Below, one piece after another: positions 53,101-64,000 of a stretch of 64,000 nt of DNA. Origin of the DNA: Ifrita kowaldi (Eukaryota; Chordata; Aves; Passeriformes; Cinclosomatidae); contig VZRS01002795.1 in assembly GCA_013398055.1 (NCBI GenBank), positions 256,450 through 320,449 of the forward strand, read 5' to 3'. The notes beneath the pieces were generated by a model. The model ran no database searches. It saw only the letters and a program-made list of their open reading frames with translations, and was not told the origin of the DNA. Position numbers and translations under genes: made by a program. How positions within the stretch are numbered: the stretch's first letter is position 1; each line of letters opens with the position of its first letter.

Positions 53101-56100
53101 AGCAAGAATTTAAATATGTCTTTGAGGCCTTTCCCATTTAGAAAATCGCTTGTGTCTGTGTTTGATACTAAGGGCTGCTTCTGAATATAAATGCTTCCCT
53201 GAATCAGGGCTACACAAGTATCAGAAGCTTAGATCAAGGAGCTGATCTGTCCAAATCAGACATTAGAGGCATGATGAAATGCTGCAGATCTTCCCTTTAA
53301 TGAAACTTAGTTTATGAAAACCCTTTAATAAAGCTGCAGTGAGTATATTTACATTCCCAAAAGAGAAGAGCTCTCTCTTGAAATGAAAAAAATTACCACA
53401 ATTAATAATATACTGATATTCTTCATAATGCCAGTAGATTGCAAGTTTTTGTTGAGCTGTTTATCATTTTGAATTTCCATGCATCTCTTTATTCCACAAT
53501 CACATCTACACCCGCTGGGGCACTTAAGGGACTAAAATTCATTGCTGCATATTAAAAATAGCAAATGAATATCATTATTTCTTTTGTACCTCCCCAGTTT
53601 ATTCAGCATACAAAAGACAAAATCAATAGCATCCTGCCTGAGGAATAGGGTTATTTTTGTATTTTTTTAATACTGCTGCAGATTTTTGGCTTTACTCTTG
53701 AAACTGTGATGCGCTGCACCAATATATTTTCACTCTATGGGTTTTCGGATCATCTGCATTTTGCTGTGCTAAATCCCGGATGTTTAATATCAAGGAAAAT
53801 AGTATTTATATCCCATTCATCTCTTTCTCCAGCATCTCCTGTGTATCTGCCTGTTCATCTTCCATTGCCGAGAGTCTGAATATTCAGAAATACTCAGAAA
53901 TTTTCTTCTCAGGGGTGCAGATCCAAGTAAGCACTTACACCTAAGCTCATGTATCATTTAAGATAAATTTGGGCTTGAGGGGCTGAGGTGCACCGTTGAG
54001 CTGAGAGAGACATGATAGGATAAAGGAGGGAGGGGATGTTCCTATGGACTCTACCTTTTGGGGAGAGCTGGGACCCATAGACCTGGGTAGAATTGCTATA
54101 ACTGGTCTGCTTCTTGTTTTAGAAAAGGAATGTGATATTTCCTTTCTTTCCATCTTTCAGCACTTCCACAGTTGCCCACTGTTTTCAAATAGTTGTAAGT
54201 GAAAGAAAATTATTCAGGAAACAGTATCTTTAACACCTAATGATGTGTGTCATCCAGGTGACCTGTATGTGTCTAGATTTTCAATATATTGGTTCACTTT
54301 TTTTTCAGTTTATTCCCATTTATTGCTTTTTTTTTTTCCATCCACTTTGTCTATTATTTTTTTTCAGATGACAGCAAAGCAAGTTCAGTGTTTCAACCAT
54401 GTTAAGTCTTTTTTAATATAATCTCCCTCCTGATTTACTAACAAACAGACTTTCTACCAAGTACTGCTGTTTCCCCAGCATTCTGGTAAAATGCTTTCTA
54501 TTTGTCATTGTGTATCTGAGAGAGGCAATCCACTTTGCTCTAACTGTCCTCTTTTCTCTGAAATCATCAGCTGCATAATTACTCTACACACATGGATTCC
54601 TGTATTGCCCAAAACCATTCACTGGTTCAAGTTATTTGATTTTATTATTCTTGATCCAGAAACACAAGACTTTCCATTTTATGACAAAATTCTTTCTAGT
54701 GTAACTTTTTGGATATGCTTTACTATTTGCTTTAGTTTTAAGGCAGAACAGAAAATACAAAAAATACGCTTTTTCCTTCTTTCACCATGTCTTCTGGGAC
54801 TTTTCCCTGAAATGTGAACAGACTTTTCCAGTAAAGCAAAGCAGATGTTTTGCAACAGTCTTCACAATTGTAAGTCCCTGACAAGCTATATATTGTACAT
54901 GTGTCCTGTGCAGCAACCACTGTATGAATATCTTTACATACAATGAGTTGCAATGAAATTAATATGAATATGTATCCCAGTAAACTAATCTTCTTCCTGT
55001 TTGGGAAAAAATTGAGCTTCTCTTTGCATTTCCATATATATATTTCTCCCCTCAGCAAATTGATTACAAGGAAACCATGTACATACTTACAGTGATGTGA
55101 ATTTGTTATAGAATTTGCAAAGATTTTAGTTTTATGTCTTTGACTTCTGCCTATTTTATGATCAGGTAGCTGTATGATGTGTCTAAACTCCAACTGAATG
55201 TTTACAAATTTGGAAAAAAATTGATGTCTAATATGAACTTACATTAAATTTATCCTGAGTGCACTTCAGATGCACTAACTGATTGCATCTCAACCAATGT
55301 ACCCAAAGAGGAGTCATCCTTGAAGGATATCTTGACTTTTTCTTCCTTTAGAAAGTGCAATCATTATCAGTTTGCTTCTGTTTCCTTTTTCCTTTCACTG
55401 AGGCAATGTTTGTTCTCTCTATAAAATGGAACCAAACAATGCTATTATGTGAGTCATCAGAAAAGAGCAGCAGCAGTAGTACATGGTTGTTGATGGTGAT
55501 GAGTCTGAATTGCTTACTGCCCCCCTGCCGATCTCTCGGAAACTTAGGCATTTGGAGGATAACTGAGGCTTACTTGTTTGGGGAACTTGGTGCCTTGCTG
55601 CCCATAAGACAATAAGCAAAACCAGTTCTACCTGAGAACCAGGTTAGCATTCCCAAAACATCGCAAGTCTAACACTGCAGATTTTCCATAGCTGACTGCA
55701 AAACATCAAACGCTAGTAATGGAAAGTGAAGGTGGCTTCCTTCTAGGTATAATACAGGATACATCCCTAGCTAGTCCAGAATACACCTAATTTTGCTAGA
55801 TGTTAAGAGATGTCATGCTGCCACATCAAAATGTTTCCTATTGTCCTTAAATTGATAGCTCAATCCACTTGCCATCAAACAGCAAAAGTAGCCTTCCTGC
55901 TTTCATCTCACTATGAAAGGGAAAAAAGAGCAGATACATGTGGCAGTAATTCTTACACCCCATAGCCAGGTTTTTTCTGGTCTGAAGAATAGCATACTAT
56001 CAGCGCAGCAGTAGGCAAAGAGAACAAGAAAAGAAAATTCAGTCTCTTTCAGATTTTACTATGCAGAAAATCTCTCCTTGTTTCTCTGCAACACTTCTAA

Positions 56101-56539
56101 TACTGCCATCTGAGTTAGACCCTCACATCCTTGTGCAGTTGGACATCTGACAATAGTTGGAGTAAAAAGATTTTGAGGCACACATCATCAACATGTACAT
56201 AAAAAATTAGAAGGCCTAAACAATTCCAAACAATGCAAAGAAATTACTGAAATCAAAAAGGATTGAGAAATATGTTCCCCTTCTTGAATCAAATGTCAGT
56301 GTGAAAGAAATTCAGCAGACCTCTGCAGCTTACACTACAGAAAGACTGCCGTTCACGGATGTGTTCTGCAGATTCTGCTAGTCAGCAATAAAGATTTGTT
56401 TGTTCTGTATTAAAACAGAGAAAAGGGGGAATCGCAATACTGAAGCACCACTTTCAGGTTCCTAAACGGAAATTAAACACAGCAGCACAGGCAAATTAGC
56501 AATATTTTATGCACCTAACAAATCGTAATAGAGAACTTG

Positions 56540-56975
56540 GCTGAGCCTGTTACCCGACGGGGCGCAGGTGGCATGGCTCCTGCGGGCAGGGGCTGGCCCG
56601 GGAGCCGCTCCCCTGCCCCGCTCTGCCCCCACCCCGCCGGCAGGACACCCCTCGAGGCTTCATCTCGCCCCAGCCTTCTGCGAGCCGTGCTTGTTTATCC
56701 TCTCGTACACGGAGGGAGGCTGGGAAAGTGCCACTGAACGGGAAGATTTTGCAGCATGCTGTGATCTCCCAGGGATTTTTGGCAGATTCTCATTTCCTCG
56801 GGGAGCCAAGAACATTTTGTCTCTGCATCTCACATACTTCTCTCCTGTCTTCGATGCCGTGCGGTCTCGAGGGGCAGCGCTGCCTGGAGGCATCTCAGAG
56901 GGGCTGGCGGCTTCTACGGCGCTCGGGTCCCAAGCCATGGGAAGTGTAGGGACAAAAGTCCAGGGCACGAGGGTA
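56540..56975. promoter_or_regulatory. CpG-rich patch, candidate promoter or first exon
   Basis: The sequence turns sharply GC- and CpG-rich here. I count about 27 CpG dinucleotides between 56550 and 56945, whereas the flanking kilobases have very few. The densest parts are 56550-56720 and 56850-56935. A strong donor-like string, gagg followed by gtatgt, lies at about 56969-56978 on the plus strand and would suit the end of a first exon. A 194-codon ORF (plus, 56568-57152) and two overlapping frames run through it, but the peptide (MAWLLRAGAGPG...) has no known domain, and GC-rich sequence lacks stop codons anyway. It could be the promoter of an unannotated gene or non-coding RNA, an orphan CpG island, or a GC-rich relic of a repeat. 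Confidence 0.4.
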
Positions 56976-59918
56976 TGTGGTGGGATGCAGGCAGCAGGGA
57001 TGGATGGGGGTGACTCCAGGTGCTGGAGGCTTTGCCCCAGCTCAGCGTCTAGGCCTTATGAAAAGGATTTTTGGGAAGCAAGAGACATACCTGACAATTC
57101 CTCCACAATAAAAGAAAAAAGTTCCAGTGCAGAATTAACAAGCATAGGGTAAAGGGCCCAGCCAGACATTTTAGCAGAAATGTATAGCTCTGGTGGTCAA
57201 AACAACAATACAGAGAAGCTAGGTCGCACTCACCCACTGGCACAGGCCCACATCCCTCATCAATGCAGGCACCTACAGATGCCAGGGATTGACTCCATTC
57301 CCGGGGCTCAGGAGTGTCTCTCACCATTTGTCAGCTTCTCTCTGCCAGCATAGATGAGCCTTTCATCCACGCTGGTGATGCACCATTATCCTTTGCTGGA
57401 AATCCCCAAGCCTGTTGTGGCATTTCTGCCACTCATCAAGCTGTACCCTCAGTCCCAAACACACATCACCTGGAGACGCAGCAGGCACCAGAAACGTCCT
57501 CAGCGGGTTCACCTGCACCAAGAGGAGAGAGAGAAGGCAAGGAGGTGAGGTGTGAGACCACCATCTATATCTCACTGTATCAGCTGGATTCGGCTCTGTT
57601 ATCTGCAGGGGCCAGCAAGGGGGAGGGGAAAGAGAGGTTGGTGCCGCGCACAACCTCCCGTCTTCATCCACAACCTACAGCTCCCACTACAGGAGTGGTC
57701 ACACTCCTGTGGGCACCAGTGGTCTAGGAAAAGCAACCTTCACCCCATTTTATGGGTAAAAATGGAAGAGCCTGGAGAACAAAGGCTATTATTAATTCCC
57801 ATCTGTTGAAAGGAGGCTGCAGCTGTTTTGAGAGGTTTTCCTGCAAGCTATGCAGATCTGCTCAGAATGTTAATGGTTGTTTACCAACCAAAGCATGCCA
57901 TTGAAAGAGCAAGATGTTTCCAAGCAAACATGGTGTGAATGTCATTTCAGCCTAGAAATAAATCTCTTCTTTCTTGCAAACATTTTTCTAGGTGAGAAAA
58001 GATGGTTTTGTATTTTATTCTTTCACTTTTCAGCTGTTCTTTTTTTAACTCATCCTTTGCCATCTGAGATGCATACAGGAGAAGAGATACCTTGAAATAT
58101 GCAATGCAATTTTACACACACGTAAGACCTAGTAACCCCAAACACTCTGTGTGGTCGCTCTAGGTAGCACCACAAAACACTGGTCTGCAGCTGGAGTAGA
58201 AAGTGCCAGTAAAATTGGTATCTGTCCAAAGAACCTAGCAAGCCCTGAAGAAAAACACTGCATACAGAAGATCAAAAAAGCAAAAGGCTTTGTTATATTC
58301 AGGTAAATGACAAGACGTAGGACAGGCTTTTTATGTTACATTTTCTGCAGTGGCCATATCTTCAAGGGGATTGCTATCGCTAAGAAATTAACATGTCTTT
58401 AGCCAAACTCTCTAGTGTGTGTTATTTATATCAGAAATTAAGTCTCTGCAACCATGCCTGTGTTTTATGGCTGTGTGTAACTGAGAGGCCTGCTTCTATG
58501 GTATTAATACATGCAGTTTGTCTGTGACATGTATATTGTACATAGCAAAAAGAAACACTACAGAAATGCCTCAGATAGATACAAAAAAAAAAAAAAACCA
58601 AAAGTTTTTCACTGCAACACATTAAAAATCCAAGCTCTTTTTCTTTATCCCAGTGGTCTTTGAACTGCCTGACTTGCAGAAGATATTTACAGCTGAAATG
58701 ACAGTCCCTGACCACAGTCTAGCATTCCTGGTGTCACTGTTGTAGTTGGGGGATGGGAAAGATCTACTATCACCCACCATTTAGCCAAAAATTTATGACC
58801 ATCCTGCATTTGAAAATGCCTGAGAAACTGAGAAGACAAGAGACTTAAGTGACACAGCAAATGCTCACCAGGAAATGACCAGGAAACTAGTATAACATAG
58901 AGGCAGTGCGAAGAAGAGGGTTGGACAACCTGCTGCTATTCCATCAGGTCATGCAACTGAAAATATTAGTGAGAAAATTAAACTATTTATCTTTCACTAA
59001 GACAGAACTGAAAAGCAATCTGGACAGTCTGACCTTCTAATCTGAGTTAAGTCAACACATAAACAATAAAAATGGACTAATATTTCAAGGAATTTTGTTT
59101 TGATGACTGTGGGGGTTCAAGTTACCATGGGGTGTTTTCCTGTAATATGATAGAATCTCACTAAATGGTCATTATTTGACTTCTGGTAATGGAGATACCA
59201 AAGCTCTCTGTGTGTCTTGTGTTTCTGTTACAGGGGTTCAAAGGCTACTGAGATGGATTTCACTCATATAGACTTGAATTTATTTTCTCTTAATAAATGG
59301 TAACCTATAGTTTTGTATAATGGCAGTGCAAAGTGAATTTCTGCTTTGTAGTAGCTAATTCATGGCAACTAGCTTTTAAGACAGTATGTGAAAGTGAACA
59401 GCTGTGAACTGATAAATATTAGGAATTATTAAATACACTTTTTTACAAATATAACACTTGCCTATTCCTTACAAATAATTTTTCTCTTCTGAAGTTCAGT
59501 CTCCAGCATAGCACAAACAATGACTGAAATAACTGTTAAAAGAGAAACACAAACAGATGGGAAATCAGGGGAGTGATAAACACAATAAAGTAAATCGCAT
59601 GACCTAAATTCACCAGAGATATCAACTGAGTAAGCCAAGGTAAGAAATCACCTCTCACTTCCCAATGTTTTCCTTATTAAGACTGTTGATGCCCACCCAT
59701 CTTTTAGAAAAGTTAACTAGGATTTGGCGATATAATCCAGCCACCTCCAATCATTTTTACGCATGCTGGCATCCATGGATATGATCTCAACAAATCTAGG
59801 CCCTTTGATTTACTGTGACATAAAATCAAGAAAGCACACTACCTGAAAATAACCTCATTTAGTACATCCTTGATTTTACCAGTGCATTGTCTGCATGCAT
59901 GTACAGGTAGACAGATAA
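56976..59918. other. Spacer, no gene recognised
   Basis: GC content stays moderately raised until about 57730, then falls. ORFs of 137 and 102 codons around 57314-57727 overlap on opposite strands and are not recognised. An A run of about 15 lies near 58582-58596. Nothing in the last 1.5 kb could be assigned to a repeat family or a gene. Confidence 0.5.
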
Positions 59919-61075
59919 ATCATAGAATCATAGAACTGTTTGTGTTGGAATGGATCTCCAGAGATCACCAAGTTCAACACTCCTACAATTAGCAGGGTCA
60001 TGTTCAGCTAGATCTAGCGGTCTGACCAACCTGACCTTGAATGTTTCCAGGGATGGGGTATCTCTGGATGAAACCTGTGCCAGTGTTTTATCATCCTGAT
60101 CATAAAAAATTCTTATATCTAATCTAAATTGACCCTCTTTCAGTTTAAAACTGTCACCCCTCGTCCTTTCACAACAGATTCTGCTAGAAGTTTTGTCCCT
60201 GTACTACTTGTAGGCCCCTTTCAGTAATTGACAGGCTGCAACGAGGTCTCCCTGGGTCTGTCTCTTTCCCTGGCTGGACAACTTGAGCTCTCTCAGTCTG
60301 TCTTCATAGGAGAGGTGCTCCAGGCCTCGATCCTCTTGGTGGCTCTGCTCTGGACCTGCTCTAACAGGTTCATGTCTTTCCTGTGCTAAGGACCCCAGAG
60401 CTGGACAAGCACTCCAGATGGGTCTCATCACAGTGGATCAGAGAGGCAGAATAACTCAACCTGCTGGCCACTCCTCTTTGATGCAACTGACTTTCTGAAG
60501 GTGCACATCGTCAGGTCATGTCCAGCTTTTCACTCATTAGCACGCCCATGTCCTTTTTTTGCAGAGCTGTTCTCAATGAGTTCTTCTCCCAGTCTGTATT
60601 TATGTCTGAGGTTGCCCCAACCCAGGTGCAACGCCTTACATTTGGCCTCGATAAATCTCAAGAGATTCCCATGGGCTAACTTCCTGAGCTTGTCCAGGTC
60701 CCTCTGGATGGCATCCTGTCCCCAGGAATGTCAACTGCACCACTCAGCTTGATGCCATCTGCAAATTTGCTGAGAGTGCACTTGATCCCTTTGTCTGTGT
60801 CATTGATGAAGACATTAAACAACACTATTCCCAATATAAACCCCTCAGGGACCCCACTTATCACTGATCTCCATCTACTGAGCCACTGACCTCTGGATGC
60901 AACCATCCAACCAATTCCTCATCCATTAAATAGGCTACCCATCAAATCAGTATCTCCTCAATTTAGGGAGAAGGGTGTTGTGGAAAACCATGTCAAAGGC
61001 CATACCGAAATCCAGATGGATGATATTCGTGGCTTTTCCCTTGCCCACTGGTGTAGTCATTCCATAGTAGGTTTG
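59919..61075 (-). mobile_element. CR1 LINE with degenerate reverse-transcriptase C-terminus
   Basis: The longest CR1 copy in the window, in minus orientation. The left end has the terminal repeat atcatagaatcatag. The 3' UTR runs to roughly 60650, and the end of ORF2 (reverse transcriptase) continues to about 61070, where the copy is 5'-truncated. On the minus strand, 60906-60676 still reads a palm-domain segment with SGVPEG, LFNVFIND and KFADG. CR1 family members normally have SGVPQG and FADD, so the second catalytic aspartate is replaced by glycine (codon GGC at 60754-60756). The frame is lost on both sides. This is a dead element. Confidence 0.93.
60676..60906 (-). pseudogene. CR1 ORF2 reverse-transcriptase fragment, inactive
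   Basis: A 76-codon remnant of the CR1 reverse transcriptase, the enzyme that copies LINE RNA into the target site. Recognisable motifs in order are SGVPEG, LGIVLFNVFIND and TLSKFADG. The FADD catalytic box is mutated to FADG, and Q is E in the SGVPQG motif. The listed ATG is simply the first methionine in the surviving frame. Upstream frame is broken by indels, and the downstream end runs into a stop after a frameshift. Confidence 0.88.
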
Positions 61076-61785
61076 CTCTCACAAAGGAGAGAGCAACCTT
61101 TCAGTTGCCCAGAGCCAGTGCTCTGCAGCCCAGTGCAGTACTGTTAGACTTCTAGTGCTGTGGGAATGGGCAGGTAGCAGTGAGCTTATCCACGTCATCC
61201 CACTGAATGAGCTCCTCTCTTTCTTACACAAAACTTGCCCTGAAACCAGGGCTGAATAGTTTCCTAAAAAGCATGAACCACAGGAGCAGTAGAAAGCATC
61301 CTTATTTCAAGATGTGAGAGGTCATTGTCAGACTGTTGCAATGCCCTGGGAAATAACTTCTCTCACACTGTTTCTGGGTCTGTCTTCTCTACCTCAAAAA
61401 GCTTAGCACTCACTGAATTCCTTCATCCTTACAGTATCTCAAAACCATGCCATCTAATCTGTGCATGCCAGGCAAAACACAGCTCATGCACCTTGTCACT
61501 GCTGCCACTTGGGACAAAACAATGCACAGTGCTAGTCACAGCTGTAGGGCTTGGACACACAGCATGGGTCATGACATGGAGAACCAGGGAGTCCCAGCAA
61601 GAGCTCCGGCACTTTCACATGGGGAGCAAAGAAGGTATGAGCTGAGGTGTAGGACACAAGCATCCTTTGGGTCTAAAGAGAAATTCTCACGTGCAGTCAA
61701 GGGTTTTTGCACTCAAGGACAATTATGGGTCTTCACCGCTACAGCCAACACAAAAAAAGGAAGAGCCTCTCTACCAAATGAGCTA
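61076..61785. other. Spacer between CR1 and LTR fragment
   Basis: About 700 bp with no repeat family recognised. Plus-strand ORFs of 106 and 114 codons overlap here in different frames and translate to nothing known. A faint similarity to LTR-type sequence may extend to the left of 61786 but could not be confirmed. Confidence 0.45.
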
Positions 61786-62135
61786 TGCTAAAGTGTTGCC
61801 AAGGGTTGGCAGCAGGGAATTCAGGGGTGGTTTCCATGAGAAGAGGTCAGGGACTGTCCCATGCCCAATATGGATTGTTCCAGCCAATGCTAAAATGGCA
61901 GCCCTGCTGGCCAGAGGTAAGCAGTCCATCAGCCCAGCTGGTAGTGCCTCTGGAAAAATACAAGAAAGGGTAAAAAACAACTCATACCAGTTTTGAGAGA
62001 GGAGAGTGAGAAATATGTGACAGCAACAGCCCTGCAGACACCAAGGTTAGTGCAGAAGGAGAGGGAGGGGGTGGTCCAGGTGTTGGAGAAGAGGCTACCC
62101 TGGGTGAAGACCATGGAGAAGCAGATGTCAACCCA
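61786..62135 (+). mobile_element. LTR fragment of the same endogenous retrovirus family, plus orientation
   Basis: This is the 5' part of the LTR family seen at 41998-43078, but in the opposite orientation. Matching blocks against the reverse complement of that copy, in order, are ggtggtttccatgagaag, tccagccaatgctaaaatgg, tggtagtgcctctgg followed by an aaaaata TATA-like stretch, tatgtgacagcaacagccctgcag, and caccaaggttagtgcagaag. It ends near gtgaagaccatggagaagcag, before the tandem-array and poly-A regions, so the 3' two thirds are missing. The small ORFs that cross it are repeat shadows. Both boundaries are approximate. Confidence 0.78.
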
Positions 62136-63706
62136 TCACAGCAAATATTTACTCCTTGTCTGAACCACCAGACAAATACAATTGGTGTTTAGATGCAGGG
62201 GTGGTAGCACACCTGTTTTCTTTGTTCAGAGAGGTCCATTCCATGGACATCTTCCAACTGTCTTTCCGAAATGTCTTGCAAAAGTGGAAGCAAGCCCATG
62301 TCAGTGTACGTGTCGCTATAGGAGTATAGAGGTCTTGCTAAAGTCGAAAATATTTGCCTCATCATGTTCCTATTTGGACACTTACACACTCAAGAGACTC
62401 ATGCAGAGGCTCATGAGGTTGACCTGTTGTATCATTGACCACATGATTTGTAGCTTATTATATTTTCCCAAAGGTCCTTATGGGCCAGATTACATCTCCC
62501 ATGAAGTCTGCAGTCACACAGCAGTAGGCTGTTAGCTGGGGAAGGACGACACTGCATCATGAGAGCTGAACAGAACAATATTCCCTAGCAGCAGCTTGCC
62601 ACAGTAAGGAAATCCATCTTAATTTACTTAATAGGGCAGAAATATTTGGGGTTGTTTAAACAAAGCAAAATATTTCAAAGCCACTTGACCTTATGTGAAA
62701 TATTAACATGTCATATCTGAGACAAACGGAAAACTTCCTGATGCAATGTTATTTTTTAGAAACTGCACTTCATATTGTAAAACCATTTAAAAAATCCTGA
62801 CTAGCTTCTTTGGCCAAGAAGCTTTGTCCTTTTTTTGTTCATGACTATATTTCAAATGCTAAACATCAACTTTTACTTGGAAGATAACATCACGTTAAAA
62901 TTCTAATTAAAGCAAACAAGAGCTGAGAGTGCTTAGGATAGGCCTTTTTATTCTAGATTAGGCAAGTCATCAATTTAAAACAGGAACAGGCCAAATAAAT
63001 ATGACAAAGTAGAAATGAAAAATTGTCTTTTAGATACACTCTGCCATTTATTCAAAACAGACCAAGCAGAACACCTGGCTCCTTAATATAGAACAGTAGT
63101 TGGGTCAGCTCCATTAAGGGAAATTGATTTCAGCAGAGATGATCTTGGAAAAAAAAGTAATTTCCAAAAAAACGTCATATGGAATCACTTGCCATTCCCT
63201 CCTCTTCCTTTTCAAATCTGCTTCAGGGAAAAATTTTCAGGAGCATTCAAACATAGTTTTAAACATAGCTTCCTTGTGTCTGATTCCAACAGAATTCTTC
63301 ATGCTCTACTTCTGATTAAAGGATCTGTTCCCATCAGGTTTATACAAACACCACATTTCATGGTTTCCAGATTCCAGTTCTAATTTCTTCAGCTACTGTT
63401 GGTCTCCTTGTTACATTTCACCTCCTGTAAAAGAAATTACTACTTCACATGAATCACTCATTTAATGTCCAAATTCAGAAAAACAATTGCAGCAGAAGGA
63501 AAGAAAAATTAAGATCTCAAAGTTATTTGATTTTAATTATTAATTAGTTATTTGGTTTTAATCACTGAGTATGGTTCTGTAGAGAGACAGTTAATGGCCT
63601 TTTCCCATCCATTAACATTCACACCACTGCTGAATTCAGTTTCAGTTTCAGTGGCTGGTTAAGAGTCCAGCATCTTGTAAGGTCAAATATTTTCTTGGTC
63701 ACATAG
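62136..63706. other. AT-rich spacer, no gene recognised
   Basis: About 1.6 kb between two oppositely oriented LTR copies. It contains no gag, pol or env-like frame and no CR1. The longest ORF is 117 codons (plus, 62182-62535), without known similarity. The lack of retroviral sequence here argues against the two LTRs being the ends of one rearranged provirus. Confidence 0.55.
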
Positions 63707-64000
63707 TGTCGTGGTTTGACACTGGCCCAACGCCAGGCACCCACGAAAGCCACTCGCTCACCCTCCCCTGCCACAGCTGGGCAGAGGAGAAGAAAAAAAT
63801 TAACAAAGGGTTCATAAGTTGAAATAAGGACCAGGAGAAAACACTCCAAGGGCAAAACAGGCTCAACTTAAAGTTGCAAAGTGAATTTATTACTAACAGA
63901 GTCAGAGGAGGATAACGAGAAGTAAAATAAGCCCTTAAAACCCCTTTTCTCTCCCCAACCCCTCCCTCCTTCCCACTGACAGCGCAGGGGATGGGGCGGG
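63707..64000 (-). mobile_element. LTR of the same family, cut by the window end
   Basis: It starts with tgtcgtggtttgacactggcc, which on the minus strand is the ...CGACA 3' terminus of the LTR. It then continues ccaggcacccacgaaagccac, gggcaaaacaggctcaactta and gtgaatttattactaac, the last giving AATAAA on the minus strand at 63886-63891. It runs in register with 42003-42310 of the other minus copy. The remaining 0.7-0.8 kb should lie beyond the window. I cannot tell whether it is a solo LTR or the 3' LTR of a provirus extending to the right. Confidence 0.85.

Larger units (their letters stand above)
43079..56536. other. Long spacer with simple repeats, no gene recognised
   Basis: Thirteen kilobases without a supportable gene. 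Longer ORFs (plus 47928-48437, 169 codons; minus 52204-52743, 179 codons; minus 54738-55193, 151 codons) lie mostly in patches that are locally richer in GC or poor in stops, and they lack recognisable domains. The 179-codon one reads at its C-terminus into a poly-T tract (52190-52230) as a run of lysines. An AATAAA hexamer with GT-rich sequence after it is at 56387-56392. Listed separately: the polypurine tract at 45741, the 50-bp duplication at 46610 and the GGGAAA array at 50141. Confidence 0.55.

Noticed and set aside
56568..57152. 194-codon plus ORF, the longest in the window
   Set aside because: It runs through the CpG-rich patch, where stops are rare for compositional reasons. The peptide has no known domain. 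Kept only as part of the CpG-patch entry.
41998..64000. A single provirus bounded by the two minus-strand LTRs
   Set aside because: The LTRs are about 21 kb apart, and the interval holds no gag, pol or env-like sequence but does hold a CR1 copy and a CpG-rich patch. Independent insertions are simpler.
1..64000. tRNA genes, rRNA, CRISPR arrays, bacterial-type operons
   Set aside because: No GGTTCRA-type B box with a paired A box, no rRNA wording, no spaced identical repeats, and no long tandem coding frames were seen. The DNA is avian.

Overview
This is a 64 kb piece of nuclear DNA from a bird. The clearest evidence is four degraded CR1 LINE 3' ends, all inserted in minus orientation, plus three copies of one avian endogenous-retrovirus LTR family. 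The rest is AT-rich, non-operonic DNA with short microsatellites. The LTR family looks like one common in neoavian genomes, which points loosely to Neoaves, but I cannot name a species.

I found no protein-coding gene, tRNA, rRNA or CRISPR array that I can support. Open reading frames are short, mostly 60-130 codons. Several of the longer ones fall inside repeats, and none translates into a family I recognise. The window reads as a gene-poor intergenic stretch or a very long intron.

Layout: 1-3392 unique-looking DNA with a 21-bp perfect palindrome; 3393-3935 CR1; 3936-7945 AT-rich spacer; 7946-8524 CR1 carrying a private hairpin; 8525-11710 spacer; 11711-13000 a CR1 split by a foreign block of about 370 bp; 13001-31624 a long spacer holding a palindromic ancient-repeat relic near 20.06 kb and one longer ORF near 22 kb; 31625-31740 an ancient L3/CR1-like tail; 31741-41997 spacer with a (GA)n tract; 41998-43078 a near-complete solo LTR (minus) with an internal 45-bp tandem array; 43079-56536 spacer with a 50-bp tandem duplication, a polypurine tract and a GGGAAA array; 56540-56975 a CpG-rich patch, the best candidate for a promoter; 56976-59918 spacer; 59919-61075 the longest CR1, with remnants of reverse transcriptase; 61786-62135 an LTR fragment (plus); 63707-64000 an LTR (minus) cut by the window edge.

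There is no gene set working together here. The content is mobile-element sediment in non-coding DNA. The points most worth a second look are the isolated CpG-rich patch, the split CR1 with its unidentified insert, the tandem array inside the LTR, and the GGGAAA array. I found no new biological system.
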